Below, one piece after another: positions 17,518 to 24,692 of a stretch of 64,000 bases of DNA (position 1 is its first letter; every line of letters begins with the position of its first letter). A program made the translations under genes and the position numbers. The notes below the pieces were generated by a model. The model was not told the origin of the DNA. It did no database searches and was given only the letters and a program-made list of their open reading frames with translations. The stretch is from Streptomyces sp. YS415. Lineage in GTDB: Bacteria; Actinomycetota; Actinomycetes; Streptomycetales; Streptomycetaceae. The stretch lies in the NCBI RefSeq assembly GCF_023544665.1, contig NZ_JAMJFL010000037.1, forward strand, positions 1-64,000, in the 5' to 3' direction.

Positions 17518-18855
17518 TCAGGGGGTGCGGGCCAGCAGGCGTCCCCTCGGTTCCGTGAACTCGCCGTCCAGCAGGACGCGTTCGCCGCGCAGCCAGGTCG
17601 ACTTCACCACTCCGTACAGGGTCTTGCCCGCGTAGGCCGTCACCCGGTTGCGGTGCTGGAGGGCCGCCGGGTCCACGGTGAACGTCTCGTCCGGCGCGAG
17701 GACCGCGAAGTCGGCGTCACAGCCCGCCTCGATGGCGCCCTTGCGGCCGTCGAGGCCCACGAGTTCCGCCGTGCGGGAGGACATCCAGCGCACCACGTCC
17801 TCCAGGCCGTGCCCGCGCCTGCGGGCCTCCGTCCACACGGCCGCGAGGCTCAGCTGGAGGCCGGAGATGCCGCCCCAGGCCGTGGCGAAGTCGTCCGTCT
17901 TCAGGTCGGCGGTCGACGGCGAGTGGTCGGTCACCACGCAGTCGATCGTGCCGTCCGCCAGCGCCTGCCAGAGCAGGTCCTGGTTGGCGGACTCGCGGAT
18001 CGGCGGGCAGCACTTGAACTCGCTGGCGCCGTCGGGGACTTCCTCGGCCGTCAGGGTCAGGTAGTGCGGACAGGTCTCCACCGTCAGCCGTACTCCTGCC
18101 GCCTTCGCCTCGGCGATCAGCGGGAGCGCGTCCGAGGACGACAGATGAAGGACGTGCACCCGCGCGTCCAGCCGCCGCGCCTGCGCGATCAGCTGGGCGA
18201 TCGCCGTGTCCTCCGCGTCGCGCGGGCGCGAGGCCAGGAAGTCGGCGTACCTGGGGCCGCCCTGCTGCGGTGCCGCCTCGAGGTGGTGCGGGTCCTCCGC
18301 GTGCACGATCAGCAGGCCGCCGAAGGACGCGATCTCGGCCAGCGACTGGGCGAGCTGCTCCTGGTCCAGGTGCGGGAACTCGTCCACGCCGGACGGGGAG
18401 AGGAACGCCTTGAAGCCGAACACCCCCGCCTCGTGCAGCGGGCGCAGGTCCTTGACGTTGTCGGGCAGCGCGCCGCCCCAGAACCCGACGTCGATGTGCG
18501 CCTTGTCGGCGGCGACCCGCTGCTTCACCCGCAGGTTCTCGACCGTCGTGGTCGGCGGGAGGGAGTTGAGCGGCATGTCGACGAGGGTGGTGATGCCGCC
18601 GGCCGCCGCCGCGCGGGTGGCGGTCCAGAAGCCCTCCCACTCGGTACGGCCGGGGTCGTTGACGTGCACGTGGGTGTCGACCAGGCCCGGCAGCAGGACG
18701 TCGTCGCCGAGATCCTCCACCCGGGCGCCCCCGAGGGGAGCGTCGTAGGGCAGGACGGCCGTGATCTTCCCGGCGGACACGGCGACCGAGGCGGCCCGCG
18801 TCCCCTCCGGGGTGATGACGCGCGTCGAGCGCAGCACCAGTTCTACGTCGGACAC
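17518..18855 (-). CDS. allB: Allantoinase (445 aa)
   Basis: Opens the hydantoin ring of allantoin to give allantoate. It is a metal-dependent amidohydrolase of the dihydropyrimidinase superfamily. HVHVNDPG (near 61-68) supplies two His. GFKAFLS near 147 carries the Lys that is carbamylated in this family. Further ligands are in LIVHAED (near 184), HVLHLSS (near 235) and the Asp of TDHSPST (near 311). GTG 18855 has AGAGAGGGG at 8 nt. Longer upstream extensions are rejected because they would cover the promoter repeats. Divergent from the IclR-type regulator gene. Confidence 0.95.
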   Translation of the reverse strand: MSDVELVLRSTRVITPEGTRAASVAVSAGKITAVLPYDAPLGGARVEDLGDDVLLPGLVDTHVHVNDPGRTEWEGFWTATRAAAAGGITTLVDMPLNSLPPTTTVENLRVKQRVAADKAHIDVGFWGGALPDNVKDLRPLHEAGVFGFKAFLSPSGVDEFPHLDQEQLAQSLAEIASFGGLLIVHAEDPHHLEAAPQQGGPRYADFLASRPRDAEDTAIAQLIAQARRLDARVHVLHLSSSDALPLIAEAKAAGVRLTVETCPHYLTLTAEEVPDGASEFKCCPPIRESANQDLLWQALADGTIDCVVTDHSPSTADLKTDDFATAWGGISGLQLSLAAVWTEARRRGHGLEDVVRWMSSRTAELVGLDGRKGAIEAGCDADFAVLAPDETFTVDPAALQHRNRVTAYAGKTLYGVVKSTWLRGERVLLDGEFTEPRGRLLARTP

Positions 18856-18904
18856 CCGGGACCCCTCTCTCTGCCGCCGTTTCGCTTCCGGGCGGTGGAT
18901 GGAC

Positions 18905-18919
18905 TTCCACGCTACGGAA
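18905..18919. promoter_or_regulatory. Element A (unpaired) upstream of allantoinase
   Basis: TTCCACGCTACGGAA fits TTCCR-N5-CGGAA and abuts element B at 18920-18936. It is about 50 bp upstream of the allantoinase start and on the allantoinase side of the divergent region. Confidence 0.65.
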
Positions 18920-18936
18920 TTCAACGTTCTGTTGAA
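18920..18936. promoter_or_regulatory. Element B between allantoinase and AllR-like regulator
   Basis: TTCAAC-GTTCT-GTTGAA is a perfect inverted repeat with a 5-nt spacer. Similar 17-mers precede malate synthase, OHCU decarboxylase and catalase. In those promoters the right arm overlaps the -35 box. Here, read toward allantoinase, TTGAAT could serve as -35 but no convincing -10 follows. Confidence 0.7.
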
Positions 18937-19012
18937 GGAGTCTTCACTCCCGTTCCCGCGCCGTCAAGGGCACACTGCTGTCCAGCGTCTCTTGCGCCGC
19001 CACTCTGGATGT

Positions 19013-19048
19013 TTCCACAAAGCGGAATTAGAATTCCGGTAAGCAGAA
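19013..19048. promoter_or_regulatory. Paired element A operators in front of the AllR-like gene
   Basis: TTCCACAAAGCGGAA (19013-19027) and TTCCGGTAAGCAGAA (19034-19048) start exactly 21 bp apart. The AATT-rich bases between them read TCTAAT on the minus strand, a possible -10 for the allantoinase operon. The pair lies 81-116 bp upstream of the regulator start, so it could serve both autoregulation and allantoinase control. Confidence 0.72.
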
Positions 19049-19128
19049 CGTAGCTACGCACAAGCGGGGAGTCAACCGCCTGCCGGGTAGGCTTCTGCCC
19101 TTCCCGCCAGCCTCGAAAGGAACGTGCC

Positions 19129-19923
19129 GTGCCGACGTCCAGCGCCAGCACCACCGACTCCGCCAAGTCCGCCACCGGTGGCGTGCAGTCACTCGAGCGC
19201 GCCTTCGACCTGCTGGAGCGGATGGCGGACGCCGGCGGCGAGGTGGGCCTGAGCGAGCTGTCCGCGAGCAGCGGACTGCCCCTGCCCACCATCCACCGGC
19301 TGATGCGCACCCTGGTGGCCTGCGGTTACGTCCGTCAGCAGCCCAACCGGCGGTACGCCCTCGGCCCGCGCCTGATCCGCCTCGGCGAGTCCGCCGCCCG
19401 GCTGCTCGGCACCTGGGCCCGCCCGTACCTCGCCCGGCTGGTCGAGGAGACCGGCGAGACCGCCAACATGGCGCTGCTCGACGGGGACGAGATCGTCTAC
19501 GTCGCCCAGGTGCCGTCCAAGCACTCGATGCGGATGTTCACCGAGGTCGGCCGGCGCGTGCTGCCGCACTCCACGGGCGTCGGCAAGGCCCTGCTGGCGA
19601 ACACCCCGGACGCCGAGGTGCGCGCCCTTCTCTCCCGTACCGGCATGCCGGCCGCCACGGAGAAGACGATCACCACCGCGGACGGCTTCCTCGCGGCGCT
19701 GGCGGACGTACGCCGCCTCGGGTACGCGGTCGACGACAACGAGCAGGAGATCGGGGTGCGGTGCCTCGCGGTGTCCGTGCCCGACTCCCCCACCGCCGCC
19801 GCGATCTCCATCTCCGGCCCGGCGGGGCGCGTCACCGAGGCCGCCACCGACCGGATCGTGCCCGTGCTGCAGGAGATCGCCCAGGAGCTCTCCGAGGCGC
19901 TGGCCACGCAGGCTCCGGCGTGA
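19129..19923 (+). CDS. allR: IclR-family transcriptional regulator, AllR-like (264 aa)
   Basis: The N-terminal winged helix (about 18-80) contains GGVQSLERAFDLLERM and SSGLPLPTIHRLMRTL. The IclR effector domain (about 95-258) contains HSTGVGKALLA and RRLGYAVDDNEQEIGVRCLAV. GTG 19129 has AAAGGA at 8 nt. An IclR-type AllR is known to repress allantoin genes in S. coelicolor, and this gene sits in the same position, divergent from allantoinase. It is therefore the best candidate to bind element A, whose shape (short palindrome with TTCC/GGAA ends) suits IclR proteins. Allantoin-pathway glyoxylate or allantoate is the likely inducer, by analogy with E. coli AllR. Confidence 0.9.
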   Translation: MPTSSASTTDSAKSATGGVQSLERAFDLLERMADAGGEVGLSELSASSGLPLPTIHRLMRTLVACGYVRQQPNRRYALGPRLIRLGESAARLLGTWARPYLARLVEETGETANMALLDGDEIVYVAQVPSKHSMRMFTEVGRRVLPHSTGVGKALLANTPDAEVRALLSRTGMPAATEKTITTADGFLAALADVRRLGYAVDDNEQEIGVRCLAVSVPDSPTAAAISISGPAGRVTEAATDRIVPVLQEIAQELSEALATQAPA

Positions 19924-20594
19924 GCGGCTTACTGCGCCGGCCGGGCCGGTACACCGACCGGCACGGCGCGCAGGACATCGTCTTCGAGTCGGACGGCCGC
20001 GAGCTGATCCGTACGACGATCAGGGGCGTCCGCTTCGAGGGCAAGACCATGGACTCGCTCGGCGCGCAGGGCGGGGAGCTGCCCGAGCCGATGGTCACCT
20101 TCCGGGACGGGGACCTGTGGGCCTGTCTGCTGGAGTGGGGCCTGACCGTGCCCGTGGAGGTCGAGGGGCGGGGCGAACGGATCGCGACCGTGCACTGCGC
20201 GGTGCGGCTCGGGTATCCGGTGGAGACGGAGGACCTGACCGTCGCCCTGCGCCTGGACGGGCGCGAGTACCGTGCCACGCACCCCGACTTCGAGGACGCG
20301 CTGCACGAGATCGGGGCCGCGCTGCCCGGGGGCGCCCGCCTCAAGGCGTGCATCTCCTGCGCCTGGTCCGACTACCACCCGGTGGGCCACGGCATGATGA
20401 CCGGGCTGGCCTGCTTCCGGGGCGCCAAGGACGTCTACCGGCGGTGCGACGGCAAGAAGGGCCCGGACGGCATCCTGACGATCTGGCCGCGGCACACCGA
20501 GTTCGTCCAGGAGACCTGGCTGTGCGAGCAGTTCGAGCACCGCACGTCGGACCGCGGCTACCGGGGGCCGTTCCCCTTCCGCGGCTGGGACTAG
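19920..20594 (+). CDS. Conserved protein of unknown function coupled to AllR-like gene (224 aa, TTA at codon 4)
   Basis: GTG start overlaps the regulator stop (GTGA). I do not recognise the family. A mixed beta-rich protein is suggested, with one striking segment, KACISCAWSDYHPVGHG, followed by LACFRGAKDVYRRC. It carries several Cys and His that could bind a metal. No signal peptide or membrane helix. Codon 4 is TTA (19929-19931), so translation probably needs bldA tRNA even though the coupled regulator does not. Its stop TAG lies within a CTAG shared with the convergent gene. Coupling to an allantoin regulator makes a role in that pathway conceivable, but there is no domain evidence. Confidence 0.82.
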   Translation: MSGLLRRPGRYTDRHGAQDIVFESDGRELIRTTIRGVRFEGKTMDSLGAQGGELPEPMVTFRDGDLWACLLEWGLTVPVEVEGRGERIATVHCAVRLGYPVETEDLTVALRLDGREYRATHPDFEDALHEIGAALPGGARLKACISCAWSDYHPVGHGMMTGLACFRGAKDVYRRCDGKKGPDGILTIWPRHTEFVQETWLCEQFEHRTSDRGYRGPFPFRGWD

Positions 20595-20902
20595 CACTGC
20601 CGCCGGCCGAAGAGGTCCACCGCGTTCCGTACGTCCGTCAGCCCGCGCGACAGCGCGCTGACCGATCCGATGGCCCCGGCGATCAGCAGTAACGACCTTT
20701 GCAGCCGCGGGATTTCGGGCGCTCCGCCGGCCGTCATCGCGGCCAGTGCGGCGAGTTCGTCCTCGGCGATCCCCCGGTCCGGGAACTCGGCCGGGAGCGC
20801 GGCCAGTTCGCGGCGCAGCCGGGACACCGCGGTCCTCAGTTCCGCCACTCTCGGATCCTCGTCGCTGCCGGTCACCGGCCTCTGCCCCACGCTCCGCAAC
20901 AC
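20591..20902 (-). CDS. Small helical protein of unknown function (103 aa) with a TTA codon
   Basis: GTG 20902 has GGGGAG 5 nt upstream and begins VLRSVGQRPVTGSDEDPR. Residues 20-45 and 70-100 look helical, with Arg/Glu/Leu patterns (ELRTAVSRLRRELAALP) and a hydrophobic stretch LLLIAGAIGSVSAL. It resembles a short conserved Streptomyces protein family (possibly DUF5955) recalled from memory. Codon 71 is TTA. The stop TAG overlaps the stop of the convergent 224-aa gene: both use the palindrome CTAG at 20591-20594. Confidence 0.65.
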   Translation of the reverse strand: MLRSVGQRPVTGSDEDPRVAELRTAVSRLRRELAALPAEFPDRGIAEDELAALAAMTAGGAPEIPRLQRSLLLIAGAIGSVSALSRGLTDVRNAVDLFGRRQC

Positions 20903-21091
20903 AGTTCTCCCCCCGCGCACGCCGTTGTGCGCGTCCACGTCCTGGTCCCGCCGAGCAGCCCCCGGTGTGTCGGCCGGGGGCCGTGGGACGCGGGCCAGTA
21001 AACGCCACCGGTGCGCCGTGCGCCACCGCGCGGACCGAAATTCAGCCCCGGGAAACCGTGCCGTCCTCGTGCCGTCAGGTATGCAGGAGGA

Positions 21092-21691
21092 ATGAAGCAG
21101 AACGAACAGCAGGTCGCCGGTCTGGTCCTCGCCGCGGGCGGGGGACGCCGGCTCGGCGGGCGGCCCAAGGCCCTGCTCCGGCACCGCGGCCGTCCGCTCG
21201 TCGAACACGCGGTCGCCGTGCTGCGGGCGGCCGGCTGCACCCGGATCCATGTGGTCCTCGGGGCCGGTGCCGACGCCGTACGGGAGGACGCGGAACTCGG
21301 GGACTGCGTGCTGGTGGACAACCCCGAATGGGAGCGGGGCATGGGCACCTCGTTGCGGGCGGGTCTCGCCTCCCTCACCGGAACGGGTGCACGGGCCGCA
21401 CTGGTCTCACTCGTCGATCAGCCCGGCATCGGCAGCCCGGCGGCGGCCCGGGTGCTGGCCGCCTACGACGGGGAGTCGTCGCTGGTCTCGGCCGCCTACG
21501 CGGGCGTACGCGGGCATCCGGTGCTGTTCGGCGCCGCGCACTGGGCGGGGATCGTCCGGGCCGCGACCGGGGACCAGGGGGCGCGCGGTTACCTCAAGGA
21601 GCACGCGGACGCGGTGCGCCTGGTGGAGTGCGGGGACGTGGCCGAGCCGTACGACATCGACACCGAGGCCGACCTGGTCCACCTTGAGTGA
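21092..21691 (+). CDS. MobA-like nucleotidyltransferase, MocA/PucB type (199 aa)
   Basis: The fold starts GLVLAAGGGRRLGGRPKALL (about residues 10-29), the nucleotide-binding loop of MobA/MocA enzymes. LVDNPEWERGMGTSL and VDQPGIG follow, the latter being the site of the conserved Asp. Such proteins cytidylate molybdopterin for xanthine dehydrogenase-type enzymes; B. subtilis PucB, in its purine operon, is one. Presence beside purine-degradation genes fits a role in maturing a xanthine dehydrogenase encoded elsewhere. ATG 21092 is preceded by AGGAGGA with unusually short spacing. Confidence 0.85.
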   Translation: MKQNEQQVAGLVLAAGGGRRLGGRPKALLRHRGRPLVEHAVAVLRAAGCTRIHVVLGAGADAVREDAELGDCVLVDNPEWERGMGTSLRAGLASLTGTGARAALVSLVDQPGIGSPAAARVLAAYDGESSLVSAAYAGVRGHPVLFGAAHWAGIVRAATGDQGARGYLKEHADAVRLVECGDVAEPYDIDTEADLVHLE

Positions 21692-21739
21692 GCGGGATGG
21701 CACTGAGCGACACCTTCTGTCGACTCAGAGAATCTCGAT

Positions 21740-21793
21740 ATCAACAAACCATTGAAGTTCCACGATGAGGAAACTACTATCCACTGTTCAGAA
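21740..21793 (+). promoter_or_regulatory. Malate synthase promoter with elements B and A1/A2
   Basis: Element B is ATCAAC-AAACC-ATTGAA (21740-21756). Its right arm runs into -35 TTGAAG (21752-21757). After exactly 17 bp comes -10 TACTAT (21775-21780). Element A1 TTCCACGATGAGGAA (21758-21772) fills the spacer and A2 ATCCACTGTTCAGAA (21779-21793) covers the expected start of transcription. The layout suits repression by blocking RNA polymerase. Confidence 0.75.
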
Positions 21794-21875
21794 GCGCTCG
21801 ACCGCACAATGGGCGCTCGTCGACCCAGGCGTGCCGCTTGGCACCCGGTGCCACCGCTGAAGGAAGTGACAGCTC

Positions 21876-23498
21876 ATGTCCGCACCAGCGCCGTCCCCGC
21901 TGGCCATCGTCGACGCCGAGCCCCTGCCCCGGCAGGAGGAGGTCCTCACCGACGCGGCCCTCGCCTTCGTGGCCGAGCTGCACCGCCGGTTCACGCCCCG
22001 GCGTGACGAACTCCTCGCCCGCCGTGCCGAGCGCCGCGCCGAGATCGCCCGCACCTCCACTCTGGACTTCCTCCCGGAGACCGCCGCCGTGCGCGCGGAC
22101 GACTCCTGGAAGGTGGCCCCGGCCCCCGCCGCGCTGAACGACCGGCGCGTGGAGATCACCGGCCCCACCGACCGCAAGATGACCATCAACGCCCTGAACT
22201 CGGGCGCCCGGGTCTGGCTCGCCGACTTCGAGGACGCCTCGGCCCCGACCTGGGAGAACGTGGTCCTCGGCCAGCTCAATCTGATCGACGCCTACACCCG
22301 CAGCATCGACTTCACCGACCCGCGGTCGGGCAAGTCGTACGCCCTGAAGCCCGAGGCGGAGCTCGCCACCGTCGTCATGCGACCGCGTGGCTGGCACCTG
22401 AACGAACGCCACCTGCAGATCGACGGGCAGCAGGTGCCCGGCGCCTTCGTCGACTTCGGCCTGTACTTCTTCCACAACGCCCAGCGCCTGCTGGATCTCG
22501 GCAAGGGCCCGTACTTCTACCTCCCGAAGACCGAGTCGCACTTGGAGGCCCGCCTCTGGAACGACGTGTTCGTCTTCGCGCAGGACTACGTCGGCATCCC
22601 GCAGGGCACCGTCCGGGCGACCGTCCTGATCGAGACGATCACGGCCGCGTACGAGATGGAGGAGATCCTCTACGAACTGCGCGACCACGCCTCCGGGCTC
22701 AACGCGGGCCGCTGGGACTACCTGTTCTCCATCGTCAAGAACTTCCGTGACGGCGGCGCCAGGTTCGTCCTGCCGGACCGCAACGCGGTCACGATGACGG
22801 CCCCGTTCATGCGGGCGTACACCGAACTCCTCGTCCGCACCTGCCACAAGCGCGGCGCGCACGCGATCGGCGGCATGGCGGCCTTCATCCCGTCCCGCCG
22901 GGACGAGGAGGTCAACAAGGTCGCCTTCGAGAAGGTGAAGGCGGACAAGGACCGCGAGGCGAACGACGGTTTCGACGGCTCCTGGGTCGCCCACCCCGAC
23001 CTGGTGCCGATCGCCATGGCCTCCTTCGACGCGGTCCTCGGCGACCGGCCGAACCAGAAGGACCGCCTGCGCGAGGACGTCCACGTCGAGGCGGCCGACC
23101 TGATCGCCGTCGACTCCCTGGACGCCAGGCCGACGTACAACGGCCTCGTCAACGCCGTCCAGGTGGGCATCCGTTACATCGAGGCCTGGCTGCGCGGGCT
23201 CGGCGCGGTCGCCATCTTCAACCTCATGGAGGACGCGGCCACCGCCGAGATCTCCCGCTCCCAGATCTGGCAGTGGATCAACGCGGGCGTCGAGTTCGAG
23301 AACGGCGAGAAGGCCACGCCGGAGCTGGCCCGCAAGGTCGCCGCCGAGGAACTGTCGAACATCCGCCAGGAGATCGGCGAGGAGGCCTTCGCCGCCGGGC
23401 ACTGGCAGCAGGCACACGACCTGCTGCTCCAGGTCTCCCTCGACGCCGACTACGCGGACTTCCTGACGCTGCCGGCGTACGAGCAGCTCACCGGCTGA
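21876..23498 (+). CDS. aceB: Malate synthase A (540 aa)
   Basis: Condenses glyoxylate with acetyl-CoA to malate. Family signature KTESHLEARLWNDVF lies near residues 210-225. RPRGWHLNERH lies near 169-179, and GLNAGRWDYLFSIVK carries conserved active-site residues. The length is that of the A-type (~530 aa), not the ~720-aa G type. ATG 21876 has GAAGGAAG upstream. In this context the glyoxylate comes from allantoin breakdown as well as acetate growth. Promoter repeats link it to the purine genes. It converges on the Rdx gene with a single base between stop codons. Confidence 0.96.
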   Translation: MSAPAPSPLAIVDAEPLPRQEEVLTDAALAFVAELHRRFTPRRDELLARRAERRAEIARTSTLDFLPETAAVRADDSWKVAPAPAALNDRRVEITGPTDRKMTINALNSGARVWLADFEDASAPTWENVVLGQLNLIDAYTRSIDFTDPRSGKSYALKPEAELATVVMRPRGWHLNERHLQIDGQQVPGAFVDFGLYFFHNAQRLLDLGKGPYFYLPKTESHLEARLWNDVFVFAQDYVGIPQGTVRATVLIETITAAYEMEEILYELRDHASGLNAGRWDYLFSIVKNFRDGGARFVLPDRNAVTMTAPFMRAYTELLVRTCHKRGAHAIGGMAAFIPSRRDEEVNKVAFEKVKADKDREANDGFDGSWVAHPDLVPIAMASFDAVLGDRPNQKDRLREDVHVEAADLIAVDSLDARPTYNGLVNAVQVGIRYIEAWLRGLGAVAIFNLMEDAATAEISRSQIWQWINAGVEFENGEKATPELARKVAAEELSNIRQEIGEEAFAAGHWQQAHDLLLQVSLDADYADFLTLPAYEQLTG

Positions 23499-23499
23499 G

Positions 23500-23781
23500 C
23501 TACTGCGGCGAGGCGTTGTCCGAGTGGCCCAGGGACTTTCCCGGGGCCACTCGGTCGCGTACGGCCTGCTTGACGGCGGTGGGCTCCGGGAAGCCCTGCT
23601 CGCGGCGGTCCCAGACCACCTCGTCGTCGACCCGGATCACGAACACCCCGCCCGTGCCGGGCTTCAGCGCCAGTTCGGACAGCTCCGCCTCGAAGGTGGT
23701 GAGCAGTTCCTGCGCCAGCCATGCCGCGCGCGGCAGCCAGCGGCACTGGGTGCAGTACTCGATCTCCACACGGCCACTCAT
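23500..23781 (-). CDS. Rdx-family (SelT/SelW/SelH-like) thioredoxin-fold protein (93 aa)
   Basis: The redox motif CTQC (residues 10-13) in IEYCTQCRWLPRA and the later GTGGVFVIRVDDEVVWDR are diagnostic of the Rdx/selenoprotein W-like family, here with Cys instead of selenocysteine. Start ATG overlaps the stop of the HipA-like gene (ATGA), so translation is coupled. Substrate unknown. Length is typical. Confidence 0.9.
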   Translation of the reverse strand: MSGRVEIEYCTQCRWLPRAAWLAQELLTTFEAELSELALKPGTGGVFVIRVDDEVVWDRREQGFPEPTAVKQAVRDRVAPGKSLGHSDNASPQ

Positions 23782-24683
23782 CCGAGGTGCACCGACCAAT
23801 CCTGTTCGGCCGCGGGCTTGCCGTGCAGGTCGGGGACCTGCTTGAGCCACGCGGGGCGTCCTTGCTGTGTCCTCGCCGCCCGCTGGGCCTCCTCGGCGGC
23901 GAGTTCCTCCCGGGTGGGGAAGTCCGTGGGCAGCCACGACGCGGAGGCCCGCACGCGCGCGTGCAGGTACCGGACGTAGGCGTCCCGCGCCTCGTCCGGG
24001 GAGGCGTGGTCGGTGAGCCAGGCGTCCGGTACCTCGGCCGTGACCGACCGCAGCAGTTCCTCGGTGACCCGGGGCGCGAGCTCGGCGTCGGCGGCGCGGA
24101 CGTCGGGGGCGTAGTGGCCGAGGGCGTGGTGGCGGAAGTCGTACGCCTTCGCCGGGTCGGAGGCGTCCCAGCGGTGGTGGAAGACCAGCGCGGCACCGTG
24201 GTCGATCAGCCACAGCCGCGGGGGCACGGTGCCGAGGGTGGGCCAGACCATCAGGTTGGAGCTGTGCACCGTACGGTCGACGTTGACGGTCAGGGCGTCC
24301 AGCCAGACGATCCGGCCCGCCTCCAGCGGATCGACCGCGAAGTGCCGGGCGAACTCCGGCGTGAAGTCCTTCGCGCCCGGCAGGAAGTCCATCCCGAGGT
24401 TGATCCCCGCGCTGGCGCTGTGGAGCTCCCGCACCTCCTGGTGCGGCTCCCCGTCCGCGATCGCCGGGTCGAAGTGGACGAGGACCAGCTCGGGGAAGCG
24501 CAGCCCCAGCGCCCGGGCCAGCTCCCCCACGATCACCTCGGCGACCAGCGCCTTGCGGCCCTGCGCGGAGCCGGTGAACTTCACGACGTAGGTGCCCAGG
24601 TCATCGGCCTCGACGACGCCGGGCACGGAGCCGCCGGACCGCAGGGGGGTGACGTACCGGGTCGCGGTGACTTCAGGAAGCAC
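23778..24683 (-). CDS. HipA-like protein kinase-fold protein (301 aa)
   Basis: A compact member of the HipA/PI3K-like kinase superfamily. VVKFTGSAQGRKALVAEVI (about 33-51) carries the ATP-binding Lys. NVDRTVHSSNLMV near 134-146 is the catalytic loop with its Asp, and WLIDHGAAL near 156 has the metal-binding Asp. There is no HipB-type DNA-binding partner gene next to it; instead the coupled gene is an Rdx protein, so a standard HipBA toxin-antitoxin is unlikely. The protein substrate is unknown. Only 9 bp separate it from the upstream amidohydrolase gene end. Confidence 0.82.
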   Translation of the reverse strand: MLPEVTATRYVTPLRSGGSVPGVVEADDLGTYVVKFTGSAQGRKALVAEVIVGELARALGLRFPELVLVHFDPAIADGEPHQEVRELHSASAGINLGMDFLPGAKDFTPEFARHFAVDPLEAGRIVWLDALTVNVDRTVHSSNLMVWPTLGTVPPRLWLIDHGAALVFHHRWDASDPAKAYDFRHHALGHYAPDVRAADAELAPRVTEELLRSVTAEVPDAWLTDHASPDEARDAYVRYLHARVRASASWLPTDFPTREELAAEEAQRAARTQQGRPAWLKQVPDLHGKPAAEQDWSVHLG

Positions 24684-24692
24684 TCCGCCAGG

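Noticed and set aside
21777..23417. 546-codon minus-strand frame opposite malate synthase
   Set aside because: Malate synthase on the other strand is unambiguous and has a good ribosome-binding site and promoter.
23778..24683. HipBA toxin-antitoxin module
   Set aside because: No HipB-like DNA-binding gene is adjacent; the coupled partner is an Rdx protein.
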